From Aquimarina amphilecti (GTDB taxonomy: Bacteria; Bacteroidota; Bacteroidia; Flavobacteriales; Flavobacteriaceae), in NCBI RefSeq assembly GCF_900109375.1, contig NZ_FOAB01000007.1:1-64000 (forward strand): 64,000 nt of DNA, in the 5' to 3' direction. The translations under genes were made by a program, and so were the position numbers. How positions within the stretch are numbered: position 1 is the first letter of the stretch; the number at the start of each line of letters is the position of its first letter. Below the pieces are notes generated by a model, which was not told the origin of the DNA, did not search any database, and worked only from the letters and a program-made list of their open reading frames with translations. Shown here in pieces: positions 18,654 through 27,356 of this stretch.

Positions 18654-19847
18654 ATGGACAGAAGAGATTTTTTAAGACAATCAGTTTTTGCATCAGGAAT
18701 GGCATTGGTTCCTTCATTCCTTAAAGGGATGGAGTTTTTAACGCCTGAACAATTATCTGGATATAAAAATTTGATAATTATCCAATTATCAGGTGGTAAT
18801 GATGGACTAAATAGTATCATTCCAATTAGTAATGATATCTATCATCGTCTAAGACCTACTATTTCAAAAAAAGCTACAGAAACTTTAAAAATAACAGATG
18901 ATTTGGCGTTTAACAATAACTTGAAAGAATTAAGAGAGTTATATGATCTGGGGGAAGTTTCTATAATTAATAATGTAGGATATCCAAACCCTAATAGATC
19001 ACACTTTAGAAGTACGGACATCTGGCAAACGGCTAGTGATACTAACCAGTATTTATCATCTGGTTGGGTAGGCAGATATCTCGATGCTAATTGCCAGCAT
19101 CCGTATCAAGCGATAGAAGTAGACAACTCTTTATCATTATCTATGAAAGGAAAAAAATTAAACGGTATTGCTGTCTCTGACCCTAATCAATTACATCGCA
19201 CAACAAGAGAGCCTTTTTTTAATAGCCTAGCAAATAACACTAAAGAAGAAATGTTAAATGAAGATAATCAAGGATATCTATATAAAACAATGCTAGAAAC
19301 ACATTCATCTGCTTCTTATATTTATAATACTTCTAAAATTTATAAAACCAATGTAGAATATCCGCAATCATCATTTGCAAGAAATTTAAAAACAATAGCT
19401 GATTTTATAATATCAGGTTTAAAAACAAGAGTATATTACAGTTCTCTTGGTGGTTTCGATAGCCACGTAAATCAACTAAATAGTCAGGATCGATTGCTTA
19501 ACACATATTCTGAAGCAATTGGATCATTGGTAAAGGATCTTAAAAAGAATGATCGATTTAAAGATACATTAATCCTTACTTTTTCTGAATTCGGAAGACG
19601 TGTGAAGCAAAATGGAAGTCATGGAACTGATCATGGAGCAGCAAATAATGTAATAGCTATAGGAGGCTCATTAAAAAAGACTGGTGTCTATAATGAATTA
19701 CCTAATTTATCAAATTTAGATACTAATGGAGATCTAAAATACACCGTAGATTTTAGAAGCATTTATGCTACCGTTTTAAATAATTGGTTGGAGGTTAATG
19801 ACCGACAAGTCTTGGGCAACTATTTCAAAAAGCTATCTTTTGTATAA
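18654..19847 (+). CDS. DUF1501 domain protein with Tat-like signal
   Basis: The 397-residue protein begins MDRRDFLRQSVFASGMALVP, a twin-arginine-type leader, implying export as a folded protein. The body has IIQLSGGNDGLNSIIPI, the DUF1501 (sulfatase/alkaline-phosphatase-like fold) opening, SSGWVGRYLD, GGFDSHVNQ and FSEFGRRVKQNGSHGTDHGAAN near the C terminus (core GTDHGAAN), where metal ligands of the superfamily fall. It forms an operon with the DUF1800 gene upstream. No enzymatic activity is assigned. Confidence 0.93.
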   Translation: MDRRDFLRQSVFASGMALVPSFLKGMEFLTPEQLSGYKNLIIIQLSGGNDGLNSIIPISNDIYHRLRPTISKKATETLKITDDLAFNNNLKELRELYDLGEVSIINNVGYPNPNRSHFRSTDIWQTASDTNQYLSSGWVGRYLDANCQHPYQAIEVDNSLSLSMKGKKLNGIAVSDPNQLHRTTREPFFNSLANNTKEEMLNEDNQGYLYKTMLETHSSASYIYNTSKIYKTNVEYPQSSFARNLKTIADFIISGLKTRVYYSSLGGFDSHVNQLNSQDRLLNTYSEAIGSLVKDLKKNDRFKDTLILTFSEFGRRVKQNGSHGTDHGAANNVIAIGGSLKKTGVYNELPNLSNLDTNGDLKYTVDFRSIYATVLNNWLEVNDRQVLGNYFKKLSFV

Positions 19848-20032
19848 AGTATTACAAGTTTTTCCAACGAATCAAATCTTTTTGCGCACGATGTAAGTAG
19901 TTGGTTACAAAATTAAAAAACCTATGCCAAATACACGTCTTAGTACTTTTAATAAAAACGCAGTAAAACTCACTAAAAATCAATGCTTTTACGCTTTATC
20001 AAAACTAAAAACATGGAATAATGACGGAAAAC

Positions 20033-20073
20033 ACAACACATATTTTACGGTTTTACCGTAAAATATGTGTTGT
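20033..20073. repeat. Perfect 19-bp inverted repeat with TTT loop
   Basis: Bases 20033-20051 and 20055-20073 are exact reverse complements around TTT. The apex TTACGGTTTTACCGTAA is repeated, with one base changed, in the hairpin at 50161-50197, while the outer stems differ. It is not followed by a T tract, so it is a poor terminator. It lies 115-155 bases ahead of the start codon at 20188. A protein-binding site or an RNA/cruciform element are the main options. Confidence 0.8.
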
Positions 20074-20117
20074 TTGTCGATACAAAATAACTCTTCATCT
20101 AAAACATGTCAAATCAT

Positions 20118-20148
20118 TTTATTACATAACTATTTGATTGTAAATTTG
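20118..20148 (+). promoter_or_regulatory. Promoter of the small secreted-protein gene
   Basis: TTTA (20118-20121), 19 bases, then TAAATTTG (20141-20148), an exact -7 box at standard spacing. The implied leader is about 35 bases. The hairpin at 20033-20073 ends some 45 bases upstream of the -33 element. Confidence 0.55.
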
Positions 20149-20187
20149 ATACAAATCAAGTAGTAAATTCATTAAGCCCCAAATAAT

Positions 20188-20529
20188 ATGAAAACTATCA
20201 TTCTTTCCATTTTTGTTTTGTTTTCTCTATTCACAATTAGTGCTCAAGAGACCTCTTCTACAGAACTTGTAAAAGTAGAATCTAATAATGTAAAGAATAC
20301 GAAAGTTGATTTTTATCAGACTTTAATCGCGGTAAATAATTTTGATATTAAAATCAAGAAAGTTGAGACTACTAGTGTAGAAACCAAAACCGATTTTTAT
20401 AAAGCCTTGATGATCAAAAACGGTTTTATCACTGATAGCGAAAAAACTACTCGTTTAGCTAACAACAACCTAAAAGACAAGGACTCTACAATTACCGACA
20501 CCACACAAATCACTGGATTATTGCCATAA
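20188..20529 (+). CDS. Small secreted protein with a duplicated internal repeat
   Basis: I do not recognise a family. The 113-residue product has a signal peptide ending TISAQ, leaving ~93 residues outside the inner membrane. The mature part holds two copies of a 27-29-residue unit: KVESNN..KVDFYQTLIAVNNF and KVETTS..KTDFYKALMIKNGF, i.e. KVE(S/T)-x-DFYxxLxxxNxF, followed by a polar Thr/Asp-rich tail. There is no T9SS domain and no lipobox. It is a single-gene transcript between its own promoter and a strong terminator (20556-20595), behind the unusual hairpin at 20033-20073. Confidence 0.75.
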   Translation: MKTIILSIFVLFSLFTISAQETSSTELVKVESNNVKNTKVDFYQTLIAVNNFDIKIKKVETTSVETKTDFYKALMIKNGFITDSEKTTRLANNNLKDKDSTITDTTQITGLLP

Positions 20530-20555
20530 TTTTTTGAATATATATACACTAACCG

Positions 20556-20595
20556 CACCACTATTTTCTTGCTTGATATAGTGGTGTTTTTTTTT
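20556..20595 (+). terminator. Intrinsic terminator
   Basis: CACCACTAT (20556-20564) pairs with ATAGTGGTG (20578-20586), followed at once by nine T. It ends the small secreted-protein transcript. Confidence 0.9.
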
Positions 20596-20625
20596 AGTTA
20601 AGTTTAGAAAAGCTTACATTTATGT

Positions 20626-21450
20626 ATGCAAATTCATGAAACAGCTTTTATCGTATCTACATACCGCTCATATCACGAGAATATAAGTAAGGATATCTAT
20701 GCCAAATTATGGAACAATTCTAAAACAGAAGCACTGATTCCTTCTATCATGGAGTCTGTCTCAAAAAAAGAAGCCATTTTACATAGCCTTAGAAATAGAT
20801 TTTTTCATGAAAGCCTACAATCTTTCTTTGACAACAATAAAGGAGGAACTCTAATTAATTTTGGAGCAGGTTTTAGCATGTACCAATTCATGCTAAACGA
20901 CAATGTATCTACCATAGAAATTGACAAAAAAGATATAATTGAATATAAAAAGAGTAAAATAAACCTATGGACTAAAGAAGGCAAGTTACCTAAACGCAAT
21001 ATACAATATCTAAGTCTAGATTTTAATTTAGATTCTGAAGAGACAATGATCAACTCATTAAAGAAACTAATTACCAGTCAACCAACATTTATAATACTGG
21101 AAGGAGTTTTATTCTTTTTGAATCAAAAAATAACAAACAAGCTTTTTAGAGTTTTTAAAAAAATTCAGAACACCAACGATATAGTTGGAAGCGTATCTTA
21201 TCTCCCAGAAATAGAAAACACAAAAGTTTATAAAAGATTATTAAATTACTTTGACAGTAATAATGACACGAATGATTCTTTTAATCACCAAACCATCCCA
21301 AATTCATATTACAGAAACTTAGATGGGTATTCTCTAAAAAAACATATTGACGAATATAATTTATCAAAAATTTATACTCCAGAACTTGATATTAAAGATA
21401 AAAATCAGATTCTTAATGAAAACATGTATTTACTAGAAAGAACAGATTAA
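20626..21450 (+). CDS. Class I SAM-dependent methyltransferase, LCMT/PPM1 family
   Basis: The 274-residue protein fits the leucine-carboxyl-methyltransferase-like family: TLINFGAGFSMYQF is the SAM-binding glycine loop with NVSTIEIDKKDII as the acidic strand after it, and FIILEGVLFFLNQ is the diagnostic LEGV motif. Bacterial members often methylate carboxyl or small-molecule substrates, including in secondary metabolism; the target here is unknown. A -7-like TACATTTA box lies only a few bases ahead of the first ATG codons (20622 and 20626), so the messenger may have little or no leader. Confidence 0.8.
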   Translation: MQIHETAFIVSTYRSYHENISKDIYAKLWNNSKTEALIPSIMESVSKKEAILHSLRNRFFHESLQSFFDNNKGGTLINFGAGFSMYQFMLNDNVSTIEIDKKDIIEYKKSKINLWTKEGKLPKRNIQYLSLDFNLDSEETMINSLKKLITSQPTFIILEGVLFFLNQKITNKLFRVFKKIQNTNDIVGSVSYLPEIENTKVYKRLLNYFDSNNDTNDSFNHQTIPNSYYRNLDGYSLKKHIDEYNLSKIYTPELDIKDKNQILNENMYLLERTD

Positions 21451-21466
21451 GGATTTTATTCAAACC

Positions 21467-23314
21467 CTATTTCATAACTTTTGCCATCACATGATATCTT
21501 GGATCATCAATATCATGCTCTATAACATTAGCCAACCTAGGAGAAGCTTTTATCATCAATGCCTGACACTCTTCACTCAAGTGTTTTACTCGAACCGTCT
21601 TACCCGCCTCTTCATACTTCCCAACCAGATTAAAAACCGCTTCTAACGCAGAGTGATCACTAACTCTAGATTCGATAAAATCAATTTCTATGTTCTCTGG
21701 ATCATTTGCTACATCAAATTTAGAATTAAATGCTTGAATACTTCCAAAAAACAAAGGGCCCCATATCTCATAAACTTTGGTTCCATCTTCTTTTATATGT
21801 TTTCTAGCTCGAATTTTCTTAGCATTCTCCCAAGCAAATGCCAATGCAGACATAATTACACCTGCAATTACCGCAACGGCTAAATCAAAAAAGACGGTTA
21901 GTAATGAAACAGAAATCAATACAATAGCATCAGTTAATGGGATTTTATTAAGTATCCTAAAGCTAGACCAAGCAAAAGTTCCAATTACCACCATAAACAT
22001 CACACCTACTAATGCTGCAATCGGTACTTGCTCAATTAACCCAGATGCAAACAATATAAACATCAATAATGTCACAGCCGCAACAATACCCGATAAACGC
22101 GTACGACCACCACCTTTTATATTAATAATTGATTGTCCAATCATAGCACAACCACCCATTCCTCCGAAAAGACCTGTAACAATATTTGCTCCACCTTGCG
22201 CAAGACATTCTCTGTTAGAGTTTCCGCGTGTTTCTGTTAACTCATCAATAAGATTAAGCGTCATTAAGGATTCTATTAAACCAATTGCAGCTAAAATAAT
22301 AGCGTACGGACCTATAAAATATAAGGTTTCAAGATTCATAGGAATCTTATTGAAAATATCAAATTGAAATTGAGGTAGACCACCTTTCAATCCTTTTCCT
22401 CCTCCTTGTTCAATGAAAGTACCTACTGTAGCAACATCAAGTTTTCCTAATATTACTATTGCAGAAACAACAACAATTCCGATTAAAGCTTCAGGTAGTT
22501 TTGATGTAACCTTTAACTTTGGAAGTCCCCACATAATTAGCATGGTCAAAAGAACGAGGGCCAACATCATTAAGAGTTTATTAGTTGAAATCCATTTTTT
22601 TACTTTTCCTCCTTTTTTAACACTATAAACACCGTCTTTTTCTACATTAAAAAGCACCTTTTTAGTATCTACATCAAAAACCTGATTATCATCAACTATA
22701 TATTTGGTTTCCTTAGTATTAAAATCTTCAAACCTATTATTAGTTCCAAAAAGATATAGTGGCTCTTTAGTTATCAAATCATAAACTACCCCCTCCTTGA
22801 TATCATATTGTTTTAACTCAGAAGATGTTTTATACTTATCATTTCCAAAAATATCCTTCACACCTTCCTTAAACATTCCCAATTGAGAAAGAAAAATTAC
22901 AATCGCTAATCCATTAACAAACCCCATCATTACAGGATGTGGAATTAATCGCACGAATTTACCTAGTTTAAAAACTCCTGCTAACATTTGGATAACTCCC
23001 ATTAATATGACTGTAGCGAAGAGATAATACAAGCCTAATTGTTCCCCTTCTACTCCCATAGCATTCCCTTCCGCAACTAAACTCACCATTACAACCGCAA
23101 GTGCCCCAGTAGCACCAGAAATCATTCCAGGACGTCCTCCAAATATAGAAGTAATCAATCCAATCATAAACGCAGCGTATAATCCTACTAATGGATCTAC
23201 TCCAGCCACAAATGCAAAAGCAACAGCTTCAGGAACCAAAGCTAAAGCTACTGTTAAACCAGATAGAATATCATTCTTAGCATTTGCTACTCTTTTTCTT
23301 ACAAACTCAGTCAT
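21467..23314 (-). CDS. SulP family anion transporter with STAS domain
   Basis: The 615-residue protein has the SulP membrane core (ALALVPEAVAFAFVAGVDPL, VRLIPHPVMMGFVNGLAIVI, ANIVTGLFGGMGGCAMIGQS) and a C-terminal STAS domain from about residue 510. SulP proteins carry sulfate, bicarbonate or other anions; substrate is not assignable. A hydrophilic insert of ~95 residues (about 149-245) splits the membrane domain and contains repeated xDxxTKxxx(Y/F) units. The start at 23314 is chosen because the strong promoter at 23336-23365 lies upstream of it and downstream of a longer in-frame start at 23365. Confidence 0.92.
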   Translation of the reverse strand: MTEFVRKRVANAKNDILSGLTVALALVPEAVAFAFVAGVDPLVGLYAAFMIGLITSIFGGRPGMISGATGALAVVMVSLVAEGNAMGVEGEQLGLYYLFATVILMGVIQMLAGVFKLGKFVRLIPHPVMMGFVNGLAIVIFLSQLGMFKEGVKDIFGNDKYKTSSELKQYDIKEGVVYDLITKEPLYLFGTNNRFEDFNTKETKYIVDDNQVFDVDTKKVLFNVEKDGVYSVKKGGKVKKWISTNKLLMMLALVLLTMLIMWGLPKLKVTSKLPEALIGIVVVSAIVILGKLDVATVGTFIEQGGGKGLKGGLPQFQFDIFNKIPMNLETLYFIGPYAIILAAIGLIESLMTLNLIDELTETRGNSNRECLAQGGANIVTGLFGGMGGCAMIGQSIINIKGGGRTRLSGIVAAVTLLMFILFASGLIEQVPIAALVGVMFMVVIGTFAWSSFRILNKIPLTDAIVLISVSLLTVFFDLAVAVIAGVIMSALAFAWENAKKIRARKHIKEDGTKVYEIWGPLFFGSIQAFNSKFDVANDPENIEIDFIESRVSDHSALEAVFNLVGKYEEAGKTVRVKHLSEECQALMIKASPRLANVIEHDIDDPRYHVMAKVMK

Positions 23315-23335
23315 AATCAGTCTATTTTGAGGGTG

Positions 23336-23365
23336 CAAAAATACAGTTATTTTATGTCTTGACAA
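23336..23365 (-). promoter_or_regulatory. SulP gene promoter
   Basis: Minus strand CTTG with TTG at 23363-23365, exactly 19 bases, then TATTTTTG (23336-23343): a full match to the Bacteroidota consensus and identical in form to the promoter of the first tRNA-Glu gene. Confidence 0.8.
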
Positions 23366-23465
23366 GTAAAATCACTACCTATATACCTCAAGAATGAAAC
23401 TAAAACGTTATAGAAGATCTTAAAAATATAAAACTTAGTATATTTATGCCTAACTCACATCATAC

Positions 23466-25211
23466 ATGCGAAACATCACTCTCATTATCAGTATTTTGAC
23501 TATTATTTCCTGTAACACCAAGAAAGATAATTCAACTGAAAATTTTGATTTCACTACAATTTTTGAAAAAAGTGATGGAACGGAAACTCCGACATACCCC
23601 GAAGTAATAACATTTTATCAAAACTTATCTAAAGCATACCCAGAAATCAATATTCAAGAAATTGGAATTACAGATAGTGGCAACCCTCTTCATATTGTTA
23701 CACTTAACCCTGATCAAGTATTTGATTTTGAAAAAATAAGATTAGACAAACGTATTTTACTAATCAATAATGGAATTCATCCTGGGGAAAGCGATGGTAT
23801 TGATGCAACTATGCTTCTTTTTAGAGATATTGCTAACGGAACTATTGAAGCACCTAAACAAACTGTTTTAGCTACAATTCCAATTTATAATATTGGAGGT
23901 GCGCTAAATAGAAATACAGGCACCCGAACCAATCAGAACGGTCCTAAAGCATATGGTTTTAGAGGAAATGCACGGAATTATGACTTAAATCGTGATTTTA
24001 TAAAAAATGACACAAAAAATGCCCAGACGTTTGCAAAGATTTTTCATTTAACAAAACCTGATGTTTTCATAGATAATCACGTTAGCAATGGTGCTGATTA
24101 TCAATATACGCTAACCCATCTATTTACGCAGCATAATAAATTAAATGGTAATCTCGGCAACTATTTACATAATGAAATGCATCCACAATTGGAAAAGTCA
24201 TTATCTAATAAAGACTGGGACATTACACCTTATGTAAATGTTTGGGGAACAACTCCTGATAAGGGATGGACACAATTCATGGATTCCCCTAGATATTCGA
24301 CAGGATACACAACATTATGGAACACCTTAGGAATGATGGTAGAAACACACATGCTAAAACCTTATAAACCAAGAGTTTTAGGTACATATGAATTAATGAA
24401 ATCCATGATTGATATTACAGAAAAAGATGGGGAACAAATAAAAAATCTTCGTCAACAAGCTTTTATTGATTTACCAAAACAAAAGACATATCCTGTAAAC
24501 TGGAAAGTAGATACTACTAAAGCTACTAATTTCAGTTTTAAAGGGTACGAAGGAAGTTACATAGACAGTAAAATTACGGGTGCCAAACGGTTAAAATATG
24601 ATCAAGAGAAACCCTATACGAAAGAAGTTAGATACCAAAACTATTTTCTTCCTACTTCCGAAATCACAATTCCTTCTTCCTATATTCTCCCAAAAGGTTT
24701 TTGGAATGTTTTAGAAAAACTAAGTCTTAATGAAATATCTTATAAAGCTTTAGAAAAAGACACTACCATATCTGTAGAGGTATATCATATCCAAGATTAC
24801 AAAAGTAGAGAAACACCTTATGAGGGGCATTACTTACATTACTCCACTTCTATCAGAAAAAGTATAGAAACAATAACTTTTCTAAAAGGAGATTATATAA
24901 TTCCTACTAACCAAAAAGGATTTAGATATTTATTAGAAACATTAGAACCAGAAGCTCCGGATTCATTTTTTAACTGGAATTTCTTTGATACCATTTTACA
25001 ACAAAAAGAAGGTTTTTCGCCATACGTTTGGGAGGATAAAGCATTGGAATTATTAGAAAATGATGAGAGTCTCAGACAAAATTTTGAAAAAAAGAAAGAA
25101 GACTCTCTTTTTGCTAACAATTGGTACGCACAACTTGATTGGATCCACAAACAATCAGATAATTATGAAAAAGCCCATATGCGATATCCTGTTTATCGAA
25201 TTCTGAAATAA
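23466..25211 (+). CDS. M14 family metallopeptidase, lipoprotein
   Basis: The 581-residue protein has a lipoprotein signal ending ISC (Cys16). The peptidase domain shows the zinc motif HPGE within NNGIHPGESDGIDATMLLF, then RNYDLNRDF (substrate-binding Arg/Asn region), DNHVSNGADYQYT with the third zinc His, and MMVETHML with the candidate catalytic Glu. The C-terminal ~200 residues have no recognised motif. It should be a zinc carboxypeptidase acting on peptides or cell-wall fragments outside the inner membrane. TATATTTA at 23439-23446 is a possible -7 box. Confidence 0.85.
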   Translation: MRNITLIISILTIISCNTKKDNSTENFDFTTIFEKSDGTETPTYPEVITFYQNLSKAYPEINIQEIGITDSGNPLHIVTLNPDQVFDFEKIRLDKRILLINNGIHPGESDGIDATMLLFRDIANGTIEAPKQTVLATIPIYNIGGALNRNTGTRTNQNGPKAYGFRGNARNYDLNRDFIKNDTKNAQTFAKIFHLTKPDVFIDNHVSNGADYQYTLTHLFTQHNKLNGNLGNYLHNEMHPQLEKSLSNKDWDITPYVNVWGTTPDKGWTQFMDSPRYSTGYTTLWNTLGMMVETHMLKPYKPRVLGTYELMKSMIDITEKDGEQIKNLRQQAFIDLPKQKTYPVNWKVDTTKATNFSFKGYEGSYIDSKITGAKRLKYDQEKPYTKEVRYQNYFLPTSEITIPSSYILPKGFWNVLEKLSLNEISYKALEKDTTISVEVYHIQDYKSRETPYEGHYLHYSTSIRKSIETITFLKGDYIIPTNQKGFRYLLETLEPEAPDSFFNWNFFDTILQQKEGFSPYVWEDKALELLENDESLRQNFEKKKEDSLFANNWYAQLDWIHKQSDNYEKAHMRYPVYRILK

Positions 25212-25214
25212 TTA

Positions 25215-25895
25215 TTATTTCAAATTTAGATTATCAATTTTAACCTTAATACCAGATGCTTGCATCTCTTTTTCTATGCTCTCAAATTGTGTTTTATCTA
25301 CACTTTTTACAATACTCCCTTTTTTTAAATAATGTAAATAATCGCACGTTTCATAAAGGGTAGAAAAAATATGAGATGATAAAACTATTATTTTATTAAG
25401 TTGTTTCAGTTTAGCAAGAATTTCAGTAATAACTGTGTTACTATAAATATCAACCCCATTAAAAGGTTCATCTAGAATAAAAATATCATTATCCTGAAGC
25501 AGAATACCGGTAAAAGCCAACTTCTTTTTCATACCAGTAGAATATCTTTCCGCATATTGTTGTAATGGTAAATCAAAAATATTCTTTTCGGCAAAATTAT
25601 TAACTTTAATATTTCTTGCATTGCATAATAACTGCAGATATTCTTTACCAGTAACCTTGGATAAAAAATCGGGATCCGTTGGCAAAAAACCCATTACATT
25701 CTTAATATTACCTTTTGTATACTCTACTGTTCCATTAAAGTTTTCTATCCCAGATATCGATCTAAACAAAGTAGTTTTTCCAGCTCCATTTTCTCCAACA
25801 ACACCATGAATCTCTCCAGGATTGAATGTTAGATTAATATCCTTAAGCACATGATGACTGCCATAGTATTTTTGTAAAGACTTTATTGATATCAT
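25215..25895 (-). CDS. ABC transporter ATP-binding protein
   Basis: A 226-residue single nucleotide-binding domain. Walker A is GENGAGKT (ending near residue 41), the signature is YSTGMKKKL, a form common in ABC-2-type exporters, and Walker B is DIFILDEPFNGVD; the switch His is in VLSSHIF. It would energise the membrane protein encoded just upstream, which overlaps it by four bases (ATGA). Substrate unknown; such pairs in Bacteroidota often serve export or antibiotic resistance, which is only inference here. Confidence 0.93.
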   Translation of the reverse strand: MISIKSLQKYYGSHHVLKDINLTFNPGEIHGVVGENGAGKTTLFRSISGIENFNGTVEYTKGNIKNVMGFLPTDPDFLSKVTGKEYLQLLCNARNIKVNNFAEKNIFDLPLQQYAERYSTGMKKKLAFTGILLQDNDIFILDEPFNGVDIYSNTVITEILAKLKQLNKIIVLSSHIFSTLYETCDYLHYLKKGSIVKSVDKTQFESIEKEMQASGIKVKIDNLNLK

Positions 25896-26809
25896 TTTAG
25901 TAATAGATCTAAATTATTTAAAGCTTTATTATAAAAATAAGGTAATGTTATTACCATTAACGGAGGAAACAAAATGCATAATACTCCAATTACTCCTTGC
26001 ATAATTTCTAATCCTTGACTCTGAAAAGCATATTTCATAAACACATACATAATCAAGTACACCCAACCTAAAATCAAAAAAAGTAATATTACATGTATCT
26101 GATCCGCATAAAAAAGAGATAAAGATATACATATCGGAATGGTTAAAATAAAACTATACCAGAGAGCAGTTACAACTTTATATTTCAAAAATTCTTTAGA
26201 ATTCATTGCATATATCCAAATATAAAATTCTGGATCCTTTTTCAGGTAGTAAGTAGAACATATAAAAAAGATAGCTACTATAGAAAACAAGCCAAGATTA
26301 AAATTACCCTTAACAATAGCTACAATAACCAATGCATATATTAAAAAAAACAACCAAAAAGTTTTACGGAATCCAATTATAAACTCCCAAGGTTGTTTAT
26401 TAAAAGGAGTTGGTATTATTAGAGATACTTTATTTCTCTTTCTACCCCACGAAGTTAACAAAGCTAATACAAATATCAAAAACACCTCTATGTAACATGC
26501 TTTGTACAATGAGAATACTACAAATGGCATTACTCCTATCAAACTATTAAGCAATTTAATTTTTCTGAAATTAGAAGTTGAAAAATGTTGTTTTATGAAT
26601 TCATTATGCCCCGAAGTATTAAAAGCATAAATAAAAACTGTACTTAATAATACATAAACATAGGACGCATAAGGCACTTGATTAAAAAAAGATAACGACA
26701 ACCAATAAAACAATCCAATGATTATAGGAAACCCAATTATAGGTTCAGTCCCAAAATCTTTAAAAGAACGATAAAGACGTTTACATTGTAATTGATAATA
26801 ATACTTCAA
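25892..26809 (-). CDS. ABC exporter membrane subunit (predicted)
   Basis: The 305-residue protein has about eight hydrophobic helices, many charged loop residues and no signal peptide. No strong family motif is recognised by eye. The assignment as the permease partner rests on its four-base overlap with the downstream ATP-binding gene and its membrane nature; ABC transporters of this compact layout usually encode one permease that dimerises. It is the first gene of the pair, with a 547-base gene-free region upstream. Confidence 0.65.
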   Translation of the reverse strand: MKYYYQLQCKRLYRSFKDFGTEPIIGFPIIIGLFYWLSLSFFNQVPYASYVYVLLSTVFIYAFNTSGHNEFIKQHFSTSNFRKIKLLNSLIGVMPFVVFSLYKACYIEVFLIFVLALLTSWGRKRNKVSLIIPTPFNKQPWEFIIGFRKTFWLFFLIYALVIVAIVKGNFNLGLFSIVAIFFICSTYYLKKDPEFYIWIYAMNSKEFLKYKVVTALWYSFILTIPICISLSLFYADQIHVILLFLILGWVYLIMYVFMKYAFQSQGLEIMQGVIGVLCILFPPLMVITLPYFYNKALNNLDLLLK

Positions 26810-27356
26810 AAATTATTGATTAAAAAAATGAATACATATCATTGGTCACATCATAACCATAAAAGTTACAATGTTAATTATTCAACTTTTAAAAGATTAT
26901 TGATAGTTTTAATTTACCAAAAAAACATTCTAATGACTTTAAAAAATAATTAGAAGTAGTAAAAAAATTCTTAAACATCATATAACCCATATAATTTTTC
27001 ATTAGATTTTTATCATAATCTTTAGTAATATTTTCAGATATACTTTAAATTATCACAAGTATATCTAATAATTTATTATTAAACTCTAATGATAATCAAA
27101 CCACACTACAGAAGGTTTATTGAATAGTTTGATTGCAAATTTAAAAAGTGGGGTAGTTTGAAAAAGATGATTACTTTTGCAAATGATATTAACTTATCAA
27201 AATACTAGGTAACAACAATTAAGAATTAAATAGTTTTAATGCTTAAACAACTTATTGGACACTGATCGCTCTCTAGCAAAAAAGTAGATTGAAGTAAGAA
27301 GAATAGCCATATTCTACCAATGCAAAATTGCATTAAAAAAATTTAAAAAACAGTAA
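26810..27356. other. 547-base gene-free region upstream of the carotenoid operon
   Basis: Very AT-rich, with no convincing open frame or RNA gene. Toward its right end are an exact -7 box TACTTTTG (27172-27179) without a matching TTG at standard spacing, a direct repeat TAGTTTGA at 27125-27132 and 27154-27161 just upstream of that box, and a short inverted repeat AATGCAA-AA-TTGCATT (27319-27334) 22 bases before the crtB start. If the -7 box is used, the leader would be about 170 bases, leaving room for post-transcriptional control. Confidence 0.45.

Larger units (their letters stand above)
19848..20187. other. 340-base intergenic region with a long hairpin and a promoter
   Basis: No gene is recognised. 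The left half is unremarkable AT-rich DNA with no obvious terminator after the DUF1501 gene. The right half holds the perfect hairpin at 20033-20073 and the promoter at 20118-20148 of the small secreted-protein gene; both are listed separately. Confidence 0.6.

Noticed and set aside
21777..22628. Several long open frames on the strand opposite the SulP gene
   Set aside because: They lie wholly within the clear SulP coding region, show no family motifs, and have the composition expected of a shadow of membrane-helix codons.
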